A stretch of 64,000 bases of DNA from DASUVM01 sp036378955 (lineage in GTDB: Bacteria; Patescibacteriota; Saccharimonadia; Saccharimonadales; Saccharimonadaceae), in NCBI GenBank assembly GCA_036378955.1, contig DASUVM010000008.1, positions 62,001 through 126,000 on the forward strand. Direction: 5' to 3'. Position numbers and translations under genes: made by a program. Each line of letters begins with the position of its first letter. Position 1 is the stretch's first letter. Below the pieces are notes generated by a model, which ran no database searches, was not told the origin of the DNA, and was given only the letters and a program-made list of their open reading frames with translations. Shown here piece by piece: positions 40,979 to 50,006 of this stretch.

Positions 40979-41383
40979 ATGAGTTTATTCTCTTTCAAGG
41001 CGGTTGATGCCCATTGTGATATTCCTTGTGGCATTTACGAGACCGACACCGTGACCCATGCCGCCAACACCTGCGTGCGCATGATAGAAAAAATCGAAGC
41101 CCTCGGTGAAGTCGACAATAACGAAAAGCACAACACTTTTATTCGCTGCATTATGGTCAAAGAAAAACACGCAGAGCGAGTGAAACACGAGCTAGCGGTG
41201 CTCTGGGGTGATTATTTTAAACCGGAGCATCTTGAGCGTTTCCCGGATCTTCATGACAGAGTTTGGCACACCTTAAAGCAAGCCAGCAAAGTAAAACAAA
41301 GTGTTTCAATGGAAGAAGCCAAGAAATTACAAGATATGGTGCACGAAATTGGGCACAGATTCGCTGAATCTAAGCAGACGTAA
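40979..41383 (+). CDS. sodN: Nickel superoxide dismutase
   Basis: 134 residues. After an 11-residue propeptide (MSLFSFKAVDA) comes the nickel hook HCDIPCGIYE, where His1, Cys2 and Cys6 of the mature protein bind nickel. The four-helix part follows (AANTCVRMIEKIEALGE, then NTFIRCIMVKEKHAERVKHE, WGDYFKPEHLERFPDL). It converts superoxide to oxygen and peroxide. The RBS AAGGAGG is strong. Its stop overlaps the start of the maturation protease gene (TAATG), so the two are co-translated. Confidence 0.95.
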   Translation: MSLFSFKAVDAHCDIPCGIYETDTVTHAANTCVRMIEKIEALGEVDNNEKHNTFIRCIMVKEKHAERVKHELAVLWGDYFKPEHLERFPDLHDRVWHTLKQASKVKQSVSMEEAKKLQDMVHEIGHRFAESKQT

Positions 41384-42132
41384 TGTTTGTTCGCCGGGTG
41401 CAAGGCAAGAGCATGTCGCCATTCTTGCGCGATGGTGACATTGTACTAGCCCGGCAAAAAAACTACCAGGTGGGTGAGGTTATCATCTTCAAAACTCCTG
41501 CTGGCGAAGCCATAAAACGTATCGAAAAGCTGACCGAAAAAGGTGTCTATGTGCGAGGCGACAACACTTACGATAGCTTCGACAGTTTAGCATATGGTAT
41601 CGTTAAAAAAAGCGCTATACTAGGGGCAGTCATGGCACGAATTCATTTTGCAAAGGCAACTGCGCCGCCACAATTGGCAGAACCACGCTTGTATTGGGTA
41701 CCAATAGTTACGGGCGGGTTATTGGTTATTTTAGTGCTTGCTCAGCTTGGTACCTTTGAAGAATTTGCAATAGCCGTTGGCTCATACGGTTTATTCACTG
41801 GCCGGGGTGCTGCTATTTTTGCCATAATTATTGCGGCACTTGAAATCTTAGCACTGCCGGCATTATTTCGTTTAACACTTAGCTCGGCTATACGTTACAT
41901 AAGCACCGGTGCAATTTTGGCAGCACCCATATTGTGGTTTCTGTTGCTGGCCTTTGTTTTTGTAACAGGCCTCCCAGTTGAAAACGCTGGCTTATTCGGT
42001 GGCCTTATAGTGCTGCCTGTTGCACTTTATACGGTTTTACTAAGTAGCTCGATTTTATTTATGGCCATTGCATCACTTATTGTGCTCGGCCCCCATTTAT
42101 CAAAGAAAGCTACACAAAAACACCACACTTGA
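41383..42132 (+). CDS. sodX: Ni-SOD maturation protease SodX fused to a membrane domain
   Basis: Residues 1-85 form an S24/S26 signal-peptidase-like domain with the catalytic Ser in VQGKSMSPFLRDGDIV and Lys in GEAIKRIEKL, then VRGDNTYDSFDSL. This is the SodX type that trims the SodN propeptide to expose His1. Residues ~100-245 add about five membrane helices (WVPIVTGGLLVILVLAQLG, IFAIIIAALEILALPALF and others), resembling a MauE/DoxX-like bundle. Ordinary SodX is ~90-150 residues with at most one anchor, so the fusion is unusual. Confidence 0.85.
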   Translation: MFVRRVQGKSMSPFLRDGDIVLARQKNYQVGEVIIFKTPAGEAIKRIEKLTEKGVYVRGDNTYDSFDSLAYGIVKKSAILGAVMARIHFAKATAPPQLAEPRLYWVPIVTGGLLVILVLAQLGTFEEFAIAVGSYGLFTGRGAAIFAIIIAALEILALPALFRLTLSSAIRYISTGAILAAPILWFLLLAFVFVTGLPVENAGLFGGLIVLPVALYTVLLSSSILFMAIASLIVLGPHLSKKATQKHHT

Positions 42133-42168
42133 GATGTACATAAGAGAAGGGTATAATAATCTTGCTAT

Positions 42169-42242
42169 TGGGGATTGGCCAAGCGGTAAGGCAACGGGTT
42201 CTGGTCCCGTGATCGGGGGTTCGAATCCCTCATCCCCAGCCA
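42169..42242 (+). tRNA. tRNA-Gln (CUG)
   Basis: The acceptor TGGGGAT pairs with ATCCCCA. The anticodon stem ACGGG/CCCGT holds TTCTGGT, anticodon CTG. The T-arm is GGGGTTCGAATCCCT-like, the discriminator is G and CCA is encoded. Length 74 nt. A TATAAT box lies about 12 nt upstream. Confidence 0.94.
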
Positions 42243-42257
42243 TGAAATTATATTTAA

Positions 42258-42288
42258 AAAAACAGCTCTTGTAAAATGAGCTGTTTTT
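42258..42288 (+). terminator. Terminator after tRNA-Gln
   Basis: AAAAACAGCTC (42258-42268) pairs with GAGCTGTTTTT (42278-42288), ending in a T-run: a classic intrinsic terminator. From 42289 to 42521 no gene is visible. Confidence 0.8.
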
Positions 42289-42521
42289 AGTTTGGTTATT
42301 ACATAGGGAAGAAGGGGCAACAAAATTTATCTGAAATGAATGTATGATTAATAGCTATATTAAGCACACCCAAAATCTTTACCTTAAAATTCGACGTGCT
42401 GTAAAAAGCAACTGTGTGGGCACATCACTGACATACGCAAATGGCATATCCTAATTTCATTTCTATACTCCTGCCTCTATAATATGTCATGGATATATAA
42501 GAAAACCTACAAGGAGGGAAT

Positions 42522-42905
42522 ATGCTGGAAGGTACAAAACTTTTTGCAACCGTAGCCGTAAGTAGCCGCGAAACCGCAAAGGAATTCTACGAGGGTAAGC
42601 TAGGATTAAAGCGCGTGGAGGAAAATCCACGTGCAATGGTATATGAAACGGGCGGCGGCAATCTACTCGTATACGAATCACCATCTAACGCCGGTTCGAG
42701 TCAAGCGACGGTTGCCGCTTGGGATGTGGCTAACTACGAAGAGTTGAAGAAAGTAGTAGAAGCCATGAAAGGCAAAAATGTTGAATTCTTGACCTATGAT
42801 ACCCCCGGCCTGACCTGGGAAGGCGAGATAGCTGCCATGGGTGAAATACATATCGCCTGGTTTAAGGACTTGGACGGGAACGTATTTTCGATCGGAACAC
42901 CATAG
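42522..42905 (+). CDS. VOC (glyoxalase/dioxygenase) superfamily protein
   Basis: 127 residues of two beta-alpha-beta-beta-beta repeats. The first has KLFATVAVSSRETAKEFYEG and KLGLKRVEENPRAMVYETGG; the second ends in IHIAWFKDLDGNVFSIGTP, the usual VOC close. The start is ATG 42522 after AAGGAGGG. Substrate unknown. The protein cut at the right edge of the window (63888-64000) shares the same ending, so they are paralogues or close relatives. Confidence 0.85.
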   Translation: MLEGTKLFATVAVSSRETAKEFYEGKLGLKRVEENPRAMVYETGGGNLLVYESPSNAGSSQATVAAWDVANYEELKKVVEAMKGKNVEFLTYDTPGLTWEGEIAAMGEIHIAWFKDLDGNVFSIGTP

Positions 42906-42915
42906 TCTCCTATAA

Positions 42916-43062
42916 ATGAGCTACGAAAACGTCATCCCGAACGTGAAACAGGCTTTGACGGCCTATGCTGCAACTGAAGGCTATTCTAGTTTGGTTGGAG
43001 TTAATTTTTTTCGTATTCTAAGCCAAGCCCGTGTAATTTACCAAACATTACCAGCAAGCTAG
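42916..43062 (+). CDS. Short or truncated ORF after the VOC gene
   Basis: The frame reads MSYENVIPNVKQALTAYA, then ATEGYSSLVGVNFFRILSQA and RVIYQTLPAS, 48 residues. It begins 10 bp after the VOC stop. Composition is protein-like but no RBS is visible and no family recognised. It could be a remnant. Confidence 0.3.
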   Translation: MSYENVIPNVKQALTAYAATEGYSSLVGVNFFRILSQARVIYQTLPAS

Positions 43063-43180
43063 GGTAAAACGGTGCTCCAATTTCGGGACACGAGGCCAGC
43101 CATGAAGTTATAAGCATTCAATTGATCATTTTAGGCAGATTATCATCAGCGGTAGTAGGTTGTACTACGAGGTTATTATC

Positions 43181-44167
43181 CTAAACTTCGTTGATTACAT
43201 CATAACCAGAGGGCGAAGAAACTAATACGAGGCCATAGCAATTGCGTCCTATCTTCTTCTGCTTAATCTGTCTTGCTATCTCGTTAATAGTTGCACCCGA
43301 ACCCAGTGCATCGTCTATGATTAATACATTGTTATATTGAACCTGAGACTCAGTGACAAAGGTCTGCGCGGCATTCAATACCCTGTCCTCTAGACTTTTT
43401 AGTGTCTTCTGTGCAATAAGAATTCTTGCTCCTACTTTGTGGACTCTGATCCTAGGGACTTGTTTTGGAATACCATTGTCGAGCTTTGTCATAAGCTGGG
43501 ATGGCCTCTGGAGAGTGGGGGATACGAAGGCGATTGCTTCAATGTTGTATTTATCGATAATATATTCAGTTGCTATCTCAAGTTTTTGTACAATTTGCTT
43601 AATCATTTGTGCATCACCCGTTTGCTTTGCTACAAGTACCTGTGTTCCGAGTTTAGTTTTTCCAAAAATCTCAAAGTTGTAATAATCAACTGCCCAAATT
43701 TCTTCTACCGCAATGTCACCAAGAGCACTTTTAACTTTTTCGGTAACGTTCATCGGGGATTTAAAGTGCGGTGGGTAGTATTTTTGGAGTATGCTCAAAT
43801 ATTCTTTTTGCTTAGCTACAGGGTCGAAGTTACGGGCAAGAGACCAATCAATGAGGCCCTTTCTTCCCGTCAATTCTTCTCCTAGCGGCGTGAGGCTATA
43901 GAAGTTCTCGTCAATAGCTCGTGCGTCTTTAGCGCTAATGTCTTCAGCCATGGGTCTGGTGACTCCCTCCTCAGTGATAGGTGCGGCATTGCGATAAAAT
44001 CGATTCGGACCAGAACCTGATATTGTGAAGCGCCCACTGTTCTCTGCGAGAAGTCGCTGGACATATTGCCTGCTTACGCCAAGAGTTTTGGCGATACTCT
44101 TTGGACGTGAGCCCGGTTGTTCATCAAGAAACTTTATGATCTCGTTAAGTGTCGTGTTATTTTCCAT
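43181..44167 (-). CDS. HTH plus phosphoribosyltransferase-like regulator
   Basis: 328 residues. The N-terminal HTH (IIKFLDEQPGSRPKSIAKTL, then GVSRQYVQRLL) is followed by a ~90-residue linker. The C-terminal domain is PRTase-like with the PRPP loop VLIIDDALGSGATINEIA. HTH-PRTase regulators such as Bacillus PurR sense PRPP or nucleotides. A perfect palindrome overlaps its -35 region (44187-44203), which suggests autoregulation. A TAATAT box ends 6 nt before ATG 44167, so the transcript is probably leaderless. It could alternatively be a catalytic PRTase with a DNA-binding arm. Confidence 0.8.
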   Translation of the reverse strand: MENNTTLNEIIKFLDEQPGSRPKSIAKTLGVSRQYVQRLLAENSGRFTISGSGPNRFYRNAAPITEEGVTRPMAEDISAKDARAIDENFYSLTPLGEELTGRKGLIDWSLARNFDPVAKQKEYLSILQKYYPPHFKSPMNVTEKVKSALGDIAVEEIWAVDYYNFEIFGKTKLGTQVLVAKQTGDAQMIKQIVQKLEIATEYIIDKYNIEAIAFVSPTLQRPSQLMTKLDNGIPKQVPRIRVHKVGARILIAQKTLKSLEDRVLNAAQTFVTESQVQYNNVLIIDDALGSGATINEIARQIKQKKIGRNCYGLVLVSSPSGYDVINEV

Positions 44168-44173
44168 ATCACT

Positions 44174-44203
44174 ATATTACACTAATTTGTTTACAGTAAA
44201 CAA
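44174..44203 (-). promoter_or_regulatory. Promoter with palindromic operator for the HTH-PRTase gene
   Basis: TTGTTTAC-A-GTAAACAA (44187-44203) is a perfect palindrome with a one-base centre. On the minus strand it covers TTGTTT as the -35, with TAATAT (44179-44174) 18 bp on. A third half-site, AGTAAAC, lies just upstream (near 44209-44216). From 44217 to 44450 no gene is visible. Confidence 0.6.
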
Positions 44204-44450
44204 GCAATAGTAAACTAATGGTTACTTTATGATTTAGCAATAGGGATTTTGACTATCACTCAGCGAGGTAGGAAATATATTTATTTCTCCAGTGTTTCCT
44301 TGTCAGAATCGTGCAAGAGTTGTCGGATATTAATGATGTCTTGCTCTAAGTAGATCATCATCTAGAGTTTTGACAACGCATAGGACGCAGGTCGAGCAAA
44401 TAGAAGCGCGCAACTCACCAAGCCGCATTACTTTGGCTACTCGAACAGCT

Positions 44451-44693
44451 TCAATGTCTGGCTGTCATCATCTCCCAAAATGCTGCTTCATCGGGCTTAT
44501 GGGTGGGAAAATGGTTTTGCACGTCATTGCGCAAGGTTTGCTGGCTAAAGCTGCGGAGCGGATCGTGTTCTATAAGGTGGCTTTCCAGTTTTAAGTAAAC
44601 ATTGGCGAGTTGTTGCTGATCATGCAATGACAGTGGTTGTCCAGGGCCAAGCTTTGCGGTAATAGCGCGCATGGTGTCGAGCACTGTATCCAT
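44451..44693 (-). CDS. Small helical protein, 80 aa
   Basis: MDTVLDTMRAITAKLGPGQP, LHDQQQLANVYLKLESHLIE and FWEMMTARH indicate a soluble helical protein. It starts 17 bp after the end of the membrane protein gene on the same strand, so the two probably form an operon. Family not recognised. Confidence 0.5.
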   Translation of the reverse strand: MDTVLDTMRAITAKLGPGQPLSLHDQQQLANVYLKLESHLIEHDPLRSFSQQTLRNDVQNHFPTHKPDEAAFWEMMTARH

Positions 44694-44710
44694 AGAGCGT
44701 ATGTCGGATA

Positions 44711-45556
44711 TTAAGCTGGCAACATAGGTAATAACTTCAATAGCGGAAGCGGCATCTCGCGTCTTTCCTTAGATACTTGTTGGTCGCTGATTTTTCGGAA
44801 GGAATACCCAGCAACCACAAACATAATGCTTGCCATTGTGTACAGAAAACCAAGGCCTGGATCGGCTGCCCTAAAGAAGAAGTCGTAGCCCGATCCTACT
44901 GCGTAGGCTGCCCCTAAAACTGCGCAAGATATTGCCAGCCATTTCATTGCTTTGGTATAAGCGGCACCAATGTGTTTGCGAACCAGCAAAGCGAGTAATG
45001 CGCCTGCCCAGGCAAATACTGTACCGGCAACCTCTGCTGCAAAGCCAAATGGTGTAATTGCGGTTTGGGCAAGAGCGCTGATTAGTGCAACAGCCACAGC
45101 GGTTAGCCAAACCACTAGTGGAGACAGCAAGCGGTTTTGCTTGCCAATAATTTTTGCAAACAAGTACAGGCTTGTGTAGAAAATAATAGCTGCAATGGTA
45201 TTTGGCAGACCGATGCCACCCGCTCTTACCCAGGGACCGTTAAAAATATCGTAGGCAATTAAAAATGGAACCTGCAGCGATACAATGCTTGTTAAAACAA
45301 GCGCTGCGCAGATTGCGCCGTATAATCGCTGCAGACGCTCTTTAAACGACCGCAATCCAGTAACAAATAGTATTGCTGCGCCAACGTAAAAAACTGATTC
45401 TAAAATGGCAGTCGCCATTGAGCCTGGGAATTGGCCAGCAGTAATACTAACCGTATGCTCTGGTGCCGGTACAAGCAAAACTCCCGCAATTGGTAAAACA
45501 ATTGCCGCTACAATAATGACGAGTAATGTTTTCTTTGCGCTCACGCTGATCGCCAT
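44711..45556 (-). CDS. Eight-helix membrane protein, 281 aa
   Basis: About eight hydrophobic helices (for example TLLVIIVAAIVLPIAGVLLV, ATAILESVFYVGAAILFV, TAVAVALISALAQTAITPFG). The short loops carry few charged residues and the tail is KISDQQVSKERREMPL. No transporter signature is seen. It pairs with the small 80-aa gene downstream. Function unknown. Confidence 0.6.
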   Translation of the reverse strand: MAISVSAKKTLLVIIVAAIVLPIAGVLLVPAPEHTVSITAGQFPGSMATAILESVFYVGAAILFVTGLRSFKERLQRLYGAICAALVLTSIVSLQVPFLIAYDIFNGPWVRAGGIGLPNTIAAIIFYTSLYLFAKIIGKQNRLLSPLVVWLTAVAVALISALAQTAITPFGFAAEVAGTVFAWAGALLALLVRKHIGAAYTKAMKWLAISCAVLGAAYAVGSGYDFFFRAADPGLGFLYTMASIMFVVAGYSFRKISDQQVSKERREMPLPLLKLLPMLPA

Positions 45557-45768
45557 GTGTTAATAGTGTTAATATTATGGTAACACAGCGAAATCAAAAG
45601 TAGGTGGCCGTAGCCATACGAATGAAGATCCAGATAGCCAAATCATTGAACCCGATAAGCTATGGCTCAAGTCCTGGTTGTTCACCCGGCGAAGTTAACT
45701 ATACAAAGTTATAAAATATTGTGCTATAATAATCAAGGCTAAGAGTGTTCTTCGATAGGAGAACGAGT

Positions 45769-46062
45769 ATGGCAGGCTTCGAGTTTCCGAGCCATGAAGA
45801 GATGGGGCGTCAACGCCAGACCGGCGATGACTTTCAGCGCCAGGTTCAAGAACTTTTGGACCAAGCTCGGGAAAGTATGGTCCGTCGTGGACCGACTCAA
45901 GGCATTTGGGGTTATCTGCGTTTTCCACCCGGCGTTAGCAAGGATATTCAGGAGGCGGTTCGCGATGCCATCAATGCCGTCAACGGCGGCCGTGATTGGG
46001 ATGCAAGACTGTCTACTGATGAGGGAGCGCCTGTACTAGTGGTGTACGGGCGCAAAAATTGA
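45769..46062 (+). CDS. Hypothetical protein, 97 aa
   Basis: MAGFEFPSHEEMGRQRQTGD begins after AGGAG. A helical N-half (FQRQVQELLDQARESM) precedes a more beta-like half (IWGYLRFPPGVSKDIQEAV, ending APVLVVYGRKN). A TGC-TATAAT box near 45721-45729 gives a ~40-nt leader. A strong terminator follows, so it is a self-contained unit. Family not recognised. Confidence 0.55.
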   Translation: MAGFEFPSHEEMGRQRQTGDDFQRQVQELLDQARESMVRRGPTQGIWGYLRFPPGVSKDIQEAVRDAINAVNGGRDWDARLSTDEGAPVLVVYGRKN

Positions 46063-46100
46063 CAAAAGTTCACCCCGTAACACTCTTTGCCGCATAATGT

Positions 46101-46131
46101 TGGAGACCCCAGGTTCAACCTGGGGTCTCCA
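46101..46131. terminator. Perfect hairpin terminator
   Basis: TGGAGACCCCA/TGGGGTCTCCA with loop GGTTCAACC that can pair further. It lies between the convergent genes ending at 46062 and 46182. Confidence 0.7.
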
Positions 46132-46181
46132 GCTCATCCAGAATTAGTTTTTACAGTTGATTTCTTAAATACCACCTATTC

Positions 46182-47582
46182 TTATTTTGACGGAAGCCAC
46201 ACAAACGCTTCTAAATTGCTTGGTGCTAGCACGGCTTTGACGCGTTGATTGAAATCGCCGATATCTTCGGCCCGAAAAATTCCGCCGCAGCTTTTAAAAT
46301 ACGCATACACATCGTCGAGAATGTGCAACTCTTCATTGAGCGGTAGCTGTAACCGATCGGCGTCTGGGTTGGCTTCGGGCGCGTCAGACCACAGAGCATA
46401 CTGGTGCCCTTGGTCATACCCTTTCAAACTAGCAGGCCCCCTGTTGAGAACCATTCGCTCTAACCCCCGAATAGAGGTATCTACTTGGTAGTCGCCATAT
46501 ATGTGGAAACTTTCTAATCGTTGGGCAAGCAGGTTATCAAGATATGGGCCCTTATCTAGTGGTTCCGGCTGCAGGGTAGTATGTCGACTAGTGATGTGCC
46601 AATAGGTCGAGGCTTTTTTGGCCGCCGTTGCTAGCCAATATGTTTCATTGTCGGCGCTATCGGTATTAAAGCCACCTAGAGTAGTGAGAGGGCCCAGCTG
46701 TATAGCCATGCCTGATTCTGGCCGATAGGCGTGGTTGGTACTAGAAGGGAGGTGATCCATCATAAGGCGACGTAAATGCTCGCTGAGATAGAGCAGTTTG
46801 TAGGCGCTGCCATGCTTACTACCGACTTCTTGGGGTGGCATATCCATCACCCCACCTACATAATGCAGTTGGCCATTGACCATTAGCGCTTTGTTGGCGC
46901 GCAAGAGTTCGTCTGCTTCGGGAAGGGCATCGATGCCAAGGCGCGTATCGGCATCGCAAAACAACACTGAGATGTCGTGTGGAATAATATCTCTAGCCCA
47001 AGATTTCATTGCCAGGTGGCCAATACCTAGGTGCGTACGATGACGGACTTTACTGATTTTTCGCCGTACGCCATATCGGTCAATTGCAATTGCGAGGTCG
47101 ACGCCAGTTTCAGCTCGAGTAGAGGCCGGAACCATCAGTTTTACCTTATCGGCCATGTCGGCGGCTTCGCTATCGAATTTACCTCGCTCGCGCCGATTGT
47201 CGGCGGCATAATTAAGCCAGGCCAGCACACAGGTGTGTCGCCCCAGGGCAAGGGCAGTTTCGTTCACTGATGCGAGAGACTCTTCTATGGTATCGAGCGG
47301 TTCACTACTAACGCCAATCGGCATAATAACAGCACTTTCATAACGGCGGCCAGCTACTTGCCCGGCTGAGTGATATATAATTCGCTCGGCACATTCGTCA
47401 CTTTCTTTTTTGTGCGTTTGGGCAAAATGACGCAGTCGATTGTGCGTGCTGCGTTGTGAGAGATAGTAGCTTTGCTGGGGGAAGTAGCTGCTGCGTGCGT
47501 GTATCAGTGCTGTATCTACATCTGGCCAGTCATCAGGATCAAAATGCGCCTCTTGCTGAGAGGAGGTGTCATGATATTTCAT
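46182..47582 (-). CDS. GT-A fold glycosyltransferase-like protein
   Basis: 466 residues. A central GT2-like region begins with YESAVIMPIGVSSEPLDTIE and continues to the metal-binding DxD segment ISVLFCDADTRLGIDALPEA. A later GGFNTDSADNETYWLA resembles the acceptor or catalytic-base region. The first ~80 residues are an unrelated His/Ser-rich extension. There is no membrane helix. It probably transfers a sugar to a surface polymer or small molecule. A TrmB-like regulator of sugar-gene type is encoded divergently 138 bp away. Confidence 0.6.
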   Translation of the reverse strand: MKYHDTSSQQEAHFDPDDWPDVDTALIHARSSYFPQQSYYLSQRSTHNRLRHFAQTHKKESDECAERIIYHSAGQVAGRRYESAVIMPIGVSSEPLDTIEESLASVNETALALGRHTCVLAWLNYAADNRRERGKFDSEAADMADKVKLMVPASTRAETGVDLAIAIDRYGVRRKISKVRHRTHLGIGHLAMKSWARDIIPHDISVLFCDADTRLGIDALPEADELLRANKALMVNGQLHYVGGVMDMPPQEVGSKHGSAYKLLYLSEHLRRLMMDHLPSSTNHAYRPESGMAIQLGPLTTLGGFNTDSADNETYWLATAAKKASTYWHITSRHTTLQPEPLDKGPYLDNLLAQRLESFHIYGDYQVDTSIRGLERMVLNRGPASLKGYDQGHQYALWSDAPEANPDADRLQLPLNEELHILDDVYAYFKSCGGIFRAEDIGDFNQRVKAVLAPSNLEAFVWLPSK

Positions 47583-47720
47583 ATAGATCTACTTGCCAAT
47601 GACATTCTTGTATTCCATTCGATAACTGGCTTGTTAAAAGCAATGTCTGAAGTATGCCAAATGAGGCATACGCCATAAAGCTGTTGCGTAAGCTTGCACA
47701 CTCGTTAGACAATAAAGTAA

Positions 47721-48575
47721 ATGCTCAGCGATATTACACCTATACATACATACCTCGCGAAGCTTGGCTTAGAGCCCGAGATAGCTGATGTCTATCTGGC
47801 GTTACGTGCCCATGGGCCGCAAAGCTTGTTGCAACTTGCGCGTAGCGCAAAAATCGAGCGAACGCGACTCTACCGTTTATTAGACACCTTAACAGAGAAC
47901 AACCTCGTAGAAATAGAGGTGCTTTATAAACGTAAGCTATACAAGCCAGCACCCATCGGTAATCTGCAGATTTTGCTTACGCAGCGCAAACAAGAAGTGC
48001 ACGACCTGCAAGAGGAGCTGGCTATGCTTCAAGAAATCTACCAGCTGCACTCAATGCATTCCCCGCTAACGCATGTTCAATTCTATCGGGGCGAAGAAGG
48101 TGTGAAACAAATGTTTTGGAACCAAACCAAAGCAAGAGGCGAAAACCTCTCTATTCTGCACGAAAATATGCAAACGCTGGCGAATGCAGTGTTTTTTGAA
48201 CGCTGGGCGGCGGACTGTAACGACAAAGGGCTACGGTTCAGAAGTATTGTCGGTGATCATTTCTTGGCAGCGCAGCGCAGCTGGTATAGCAAGCATGGTA
48301 ATGAAAAACTTAAGAAGTGGCGGGGGCGCTATCTGCCCAACGCAATTTTCCCCATCTCGCATTCGATGGTCACCTACGATGACGTTGTGTCGTACTACAA
48401 CTGGAAAAATGGGGAAGTTTTCGGTCTCGAGATATATAACAGCGAGATTGCCGCTACACAGCGGCATGTATTCGACATGCTGTGGAAGCAGGGGCAACCT
48501 ATTCCGGGGCATGGCGAGGCCATTCCAGGAACTGATCAAATTTTTAACCCGGGCATGCGGTATATCTTGCAGTAG
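47721..48575 (+). CDS. TrmB-like transcriptional regulator
   Basis: 284 residues. The N-terminal winged helix (YLAKLGLEPEIADVYLALRA, then SLLQLARSAKIERTRLYRLL) is followed by a coiled-coil dimer helix (RKQEVHDLQEELAMLQEIYQ). A C-terminal ligand domain of the PLD/TrmB type follows (VQFYRGEEGVKQMFWNQTKA, ISHSMVTYDDVVSYYN). Family members respond to sugars in archaea and appear in CPR bacteria. It lies head-to-head with the glycosyltransferase gene. Confidence 0.8.
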   Translation: MLSDITPIHTYLAKLGLEPEIADVYLALRAHGPQSLLQLARSAKIERTRLYRLLDTLTENNLVEIEVLYKRKLYKPAPIGNLQILLTQRKQEVHDLQEELAMLQEIYQLHSMHSPLTHVQFYRGEEGVKQMFWNQTKARGENLSILHENMQTLANAVFFERWAADCNDKGLRFRSIVGDHFLAAQRSWYSKHGNEKLKKWRGRYLPNAIFPISHSMVTYDDVVSYYNWKNGEVFGLEIYNSEIAATQRHVFDMLWKQGQPIPGHGEAIPGTDQIFNPGMRYILQ

Positions 48576-48631
48576 AACACTTGCCGAGGAACGGCCGACG
48601 AAGATACGGTCATGATATACTCAAAATATTC

Positions 48632-49171
48632 GTGAAAGCATTAACCCTTATAACCAGTAATGCTGGGAAAGCAAAAGAGTTTGAGCTGCTTTTGGGTGTT
48701 ACAGTGCATCACCAAAAGGTTGAATTGCCTGAAGTTCAAGCAACTGCTGTCGCTAAGGTAGCCAAGGCAAAGGCTGAAGCCGCATATCAAGCGCTTCAAA
48801 AACCAGTGTTGGTTGATGATACTGGTCTTTATATAAATGCATGGGGTGAGTTACCGGGTGCACTTATAGCCTGGTTTCTAGACAATATCGGCAATGAGGG
48901 TATTCTTAAGATGCTCGAAGGCTGGGGTGATCGTAGTGCAAGAGTTATGACTGCTCTTGGCTATTGTGATGAAAACGGTTCTCAGGTTTTTATAGGTGAA
49001 CTCGCTGGTTCAATAGCAAAAGTAGCGAGGGGTAAGAATGGTTTTGGCTATGATTCAATTTTCATACCTGAGGGTCAGCCAAAAACATTTGCAGAAATGA
49101 CCTCGCAAGAAAAAAATGCCATCTCTATGCGCGCCCAGGCGGCTCATTATTTTCGAGAAGCAATTCTTTAA
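48632..49171 (+). CDS. rdgB: XTP/dITP diphosphatase (Ham1/RdgB family)
   Basis: From GTG 48632, the protein begins VKALTLITSNAGKAKEFELL, which matches the nucleotide-binding SNAxKxxE motif. VLVDDTGLYINAWGELPGAL has the catalytic Asp region, and GFGYDSIFIPEGQPKTFAEM the DPIF-type base-recognition block. It removes deaminated purine triphosphates. A TATACT box lies ~10 nt before the GTG. A longer frame to 48581 crosses that box. Confidence 0.92.
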   Translation: MKALTLITSNAGKAKEFELLLGVTVHHQKVELPEVQATAVAKVAKAKAEAAYQALQKPVLVDDTGLYINAWGELPGALIAWFLDNIGNEGILKMLEGWGDRSARVMTALGYCDENGSQVFIGELAGSIAKVARGKNGFGYDSIFIPEGQPKTFAEMTSQEKNAISMRAQAAHYFREAIL

Positions 49172-49292
49172 AGCTAATTTATCGTATAATAGCTACGCAA
49201 GATGCTGTGGAGGGTTTCGGTATCCAGAGCTATAGACGTAGCCCTGTGGCACGCATCCTGCCGTTCCTAACGCGGATACGAAAGGGTATGCT

Positions 49293-49967
49293 ATGAACAT
49301 GATAGCGGCGCCGCATATCACGAAGGTGGGGTCTGCCTCGGTGGCGTTTCGGGAGCACCTCGACAAGGGAATCGAGATTCTAAAGAGTATCGGGGAGATA
49401 TGGGGTGTCTACTCACGCCACTATCACTTTTTGATACCAGCCGGTAAGGTTGTATTCGAAGCGCTGACTGCCGATGGCAAGCTTGACTTGAGCCTGATGA
49501 CAGAGGCCGAGGCGGCGAAGCTCGGACGGCCATCTTGCTGGGGCTTTACCCCTGAAGGTGCGATTGTTGTGCTAAGGTACGCTGACATTAGCCTGCATAA
49601 GCGGTGCGGTATCGATGCTACCTCTGAAAGCTTTCAGGCAGAGCTTGCCCAGATTGCCCAGGCTTTCGTGGCTGCAGGCTTGCACCGAACCCTAGAGGTC
49701 AATATTGCCGGGCAGCTTTTTCCGCCTGGTGAGGGCGGGGTGACGCTCGAGACCACTGATGAGGCGAATTGTCGCCAGACGGTAGAGATCGTGCCGCTGA
49801 CCGATGAGATGACCGAGGTAATCGCTGCCTGCTGGGTTCCCGGTGCCAACGGGCAACCGGTTACGACAGGTTACTGTGCTGGCGGTTGGGAGAACTCCCC
49901 GCATTCAGATCCAGACGACGTTTGGGGTGATGTGGATGACGATAGCGATGATGACACTGGCAAGTAG
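49293..49967 (+). CDS. Hypothetical protein, 224 aa, acidic tail
   Basis: MNMIAAPHITKVGSASVAFR, then KSIGEIWGVYSRHYHFLIPA and SQAELAQIAQAFVAA-like helices; the last ~25 residues are highly acidic (DDVWGDVDDDSDDDTGK). No family recognised. Its upstream region has a 60-bp leader. A decayed reading frame follows on the same strand. Confidence 0.5.
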   Translation: MNMIAAPHITKVGSASVAFREHLDKGIEILKSIGEIWGVYSRHYHFLIPAGKVVFEALTADGKLDLSLMTEAEAAKLGRPSCWGFTPEGAIVVLRYADISLHKRCGIDATSESFQAELAQIAQAFVAAGLHRTLEVNIAGQLFPPGEGGVTLETTDEANCRQTVEIVPLTDEMTEVIAACWVPGANGQPVTTGYCAGGWENSPHSDPDDVWGDVDDDSDDDTGK

Positions 49968-50006
49968 TAGTGGACGAAGTTATACCTTGGAGGACCATTG
50001 AATGCC

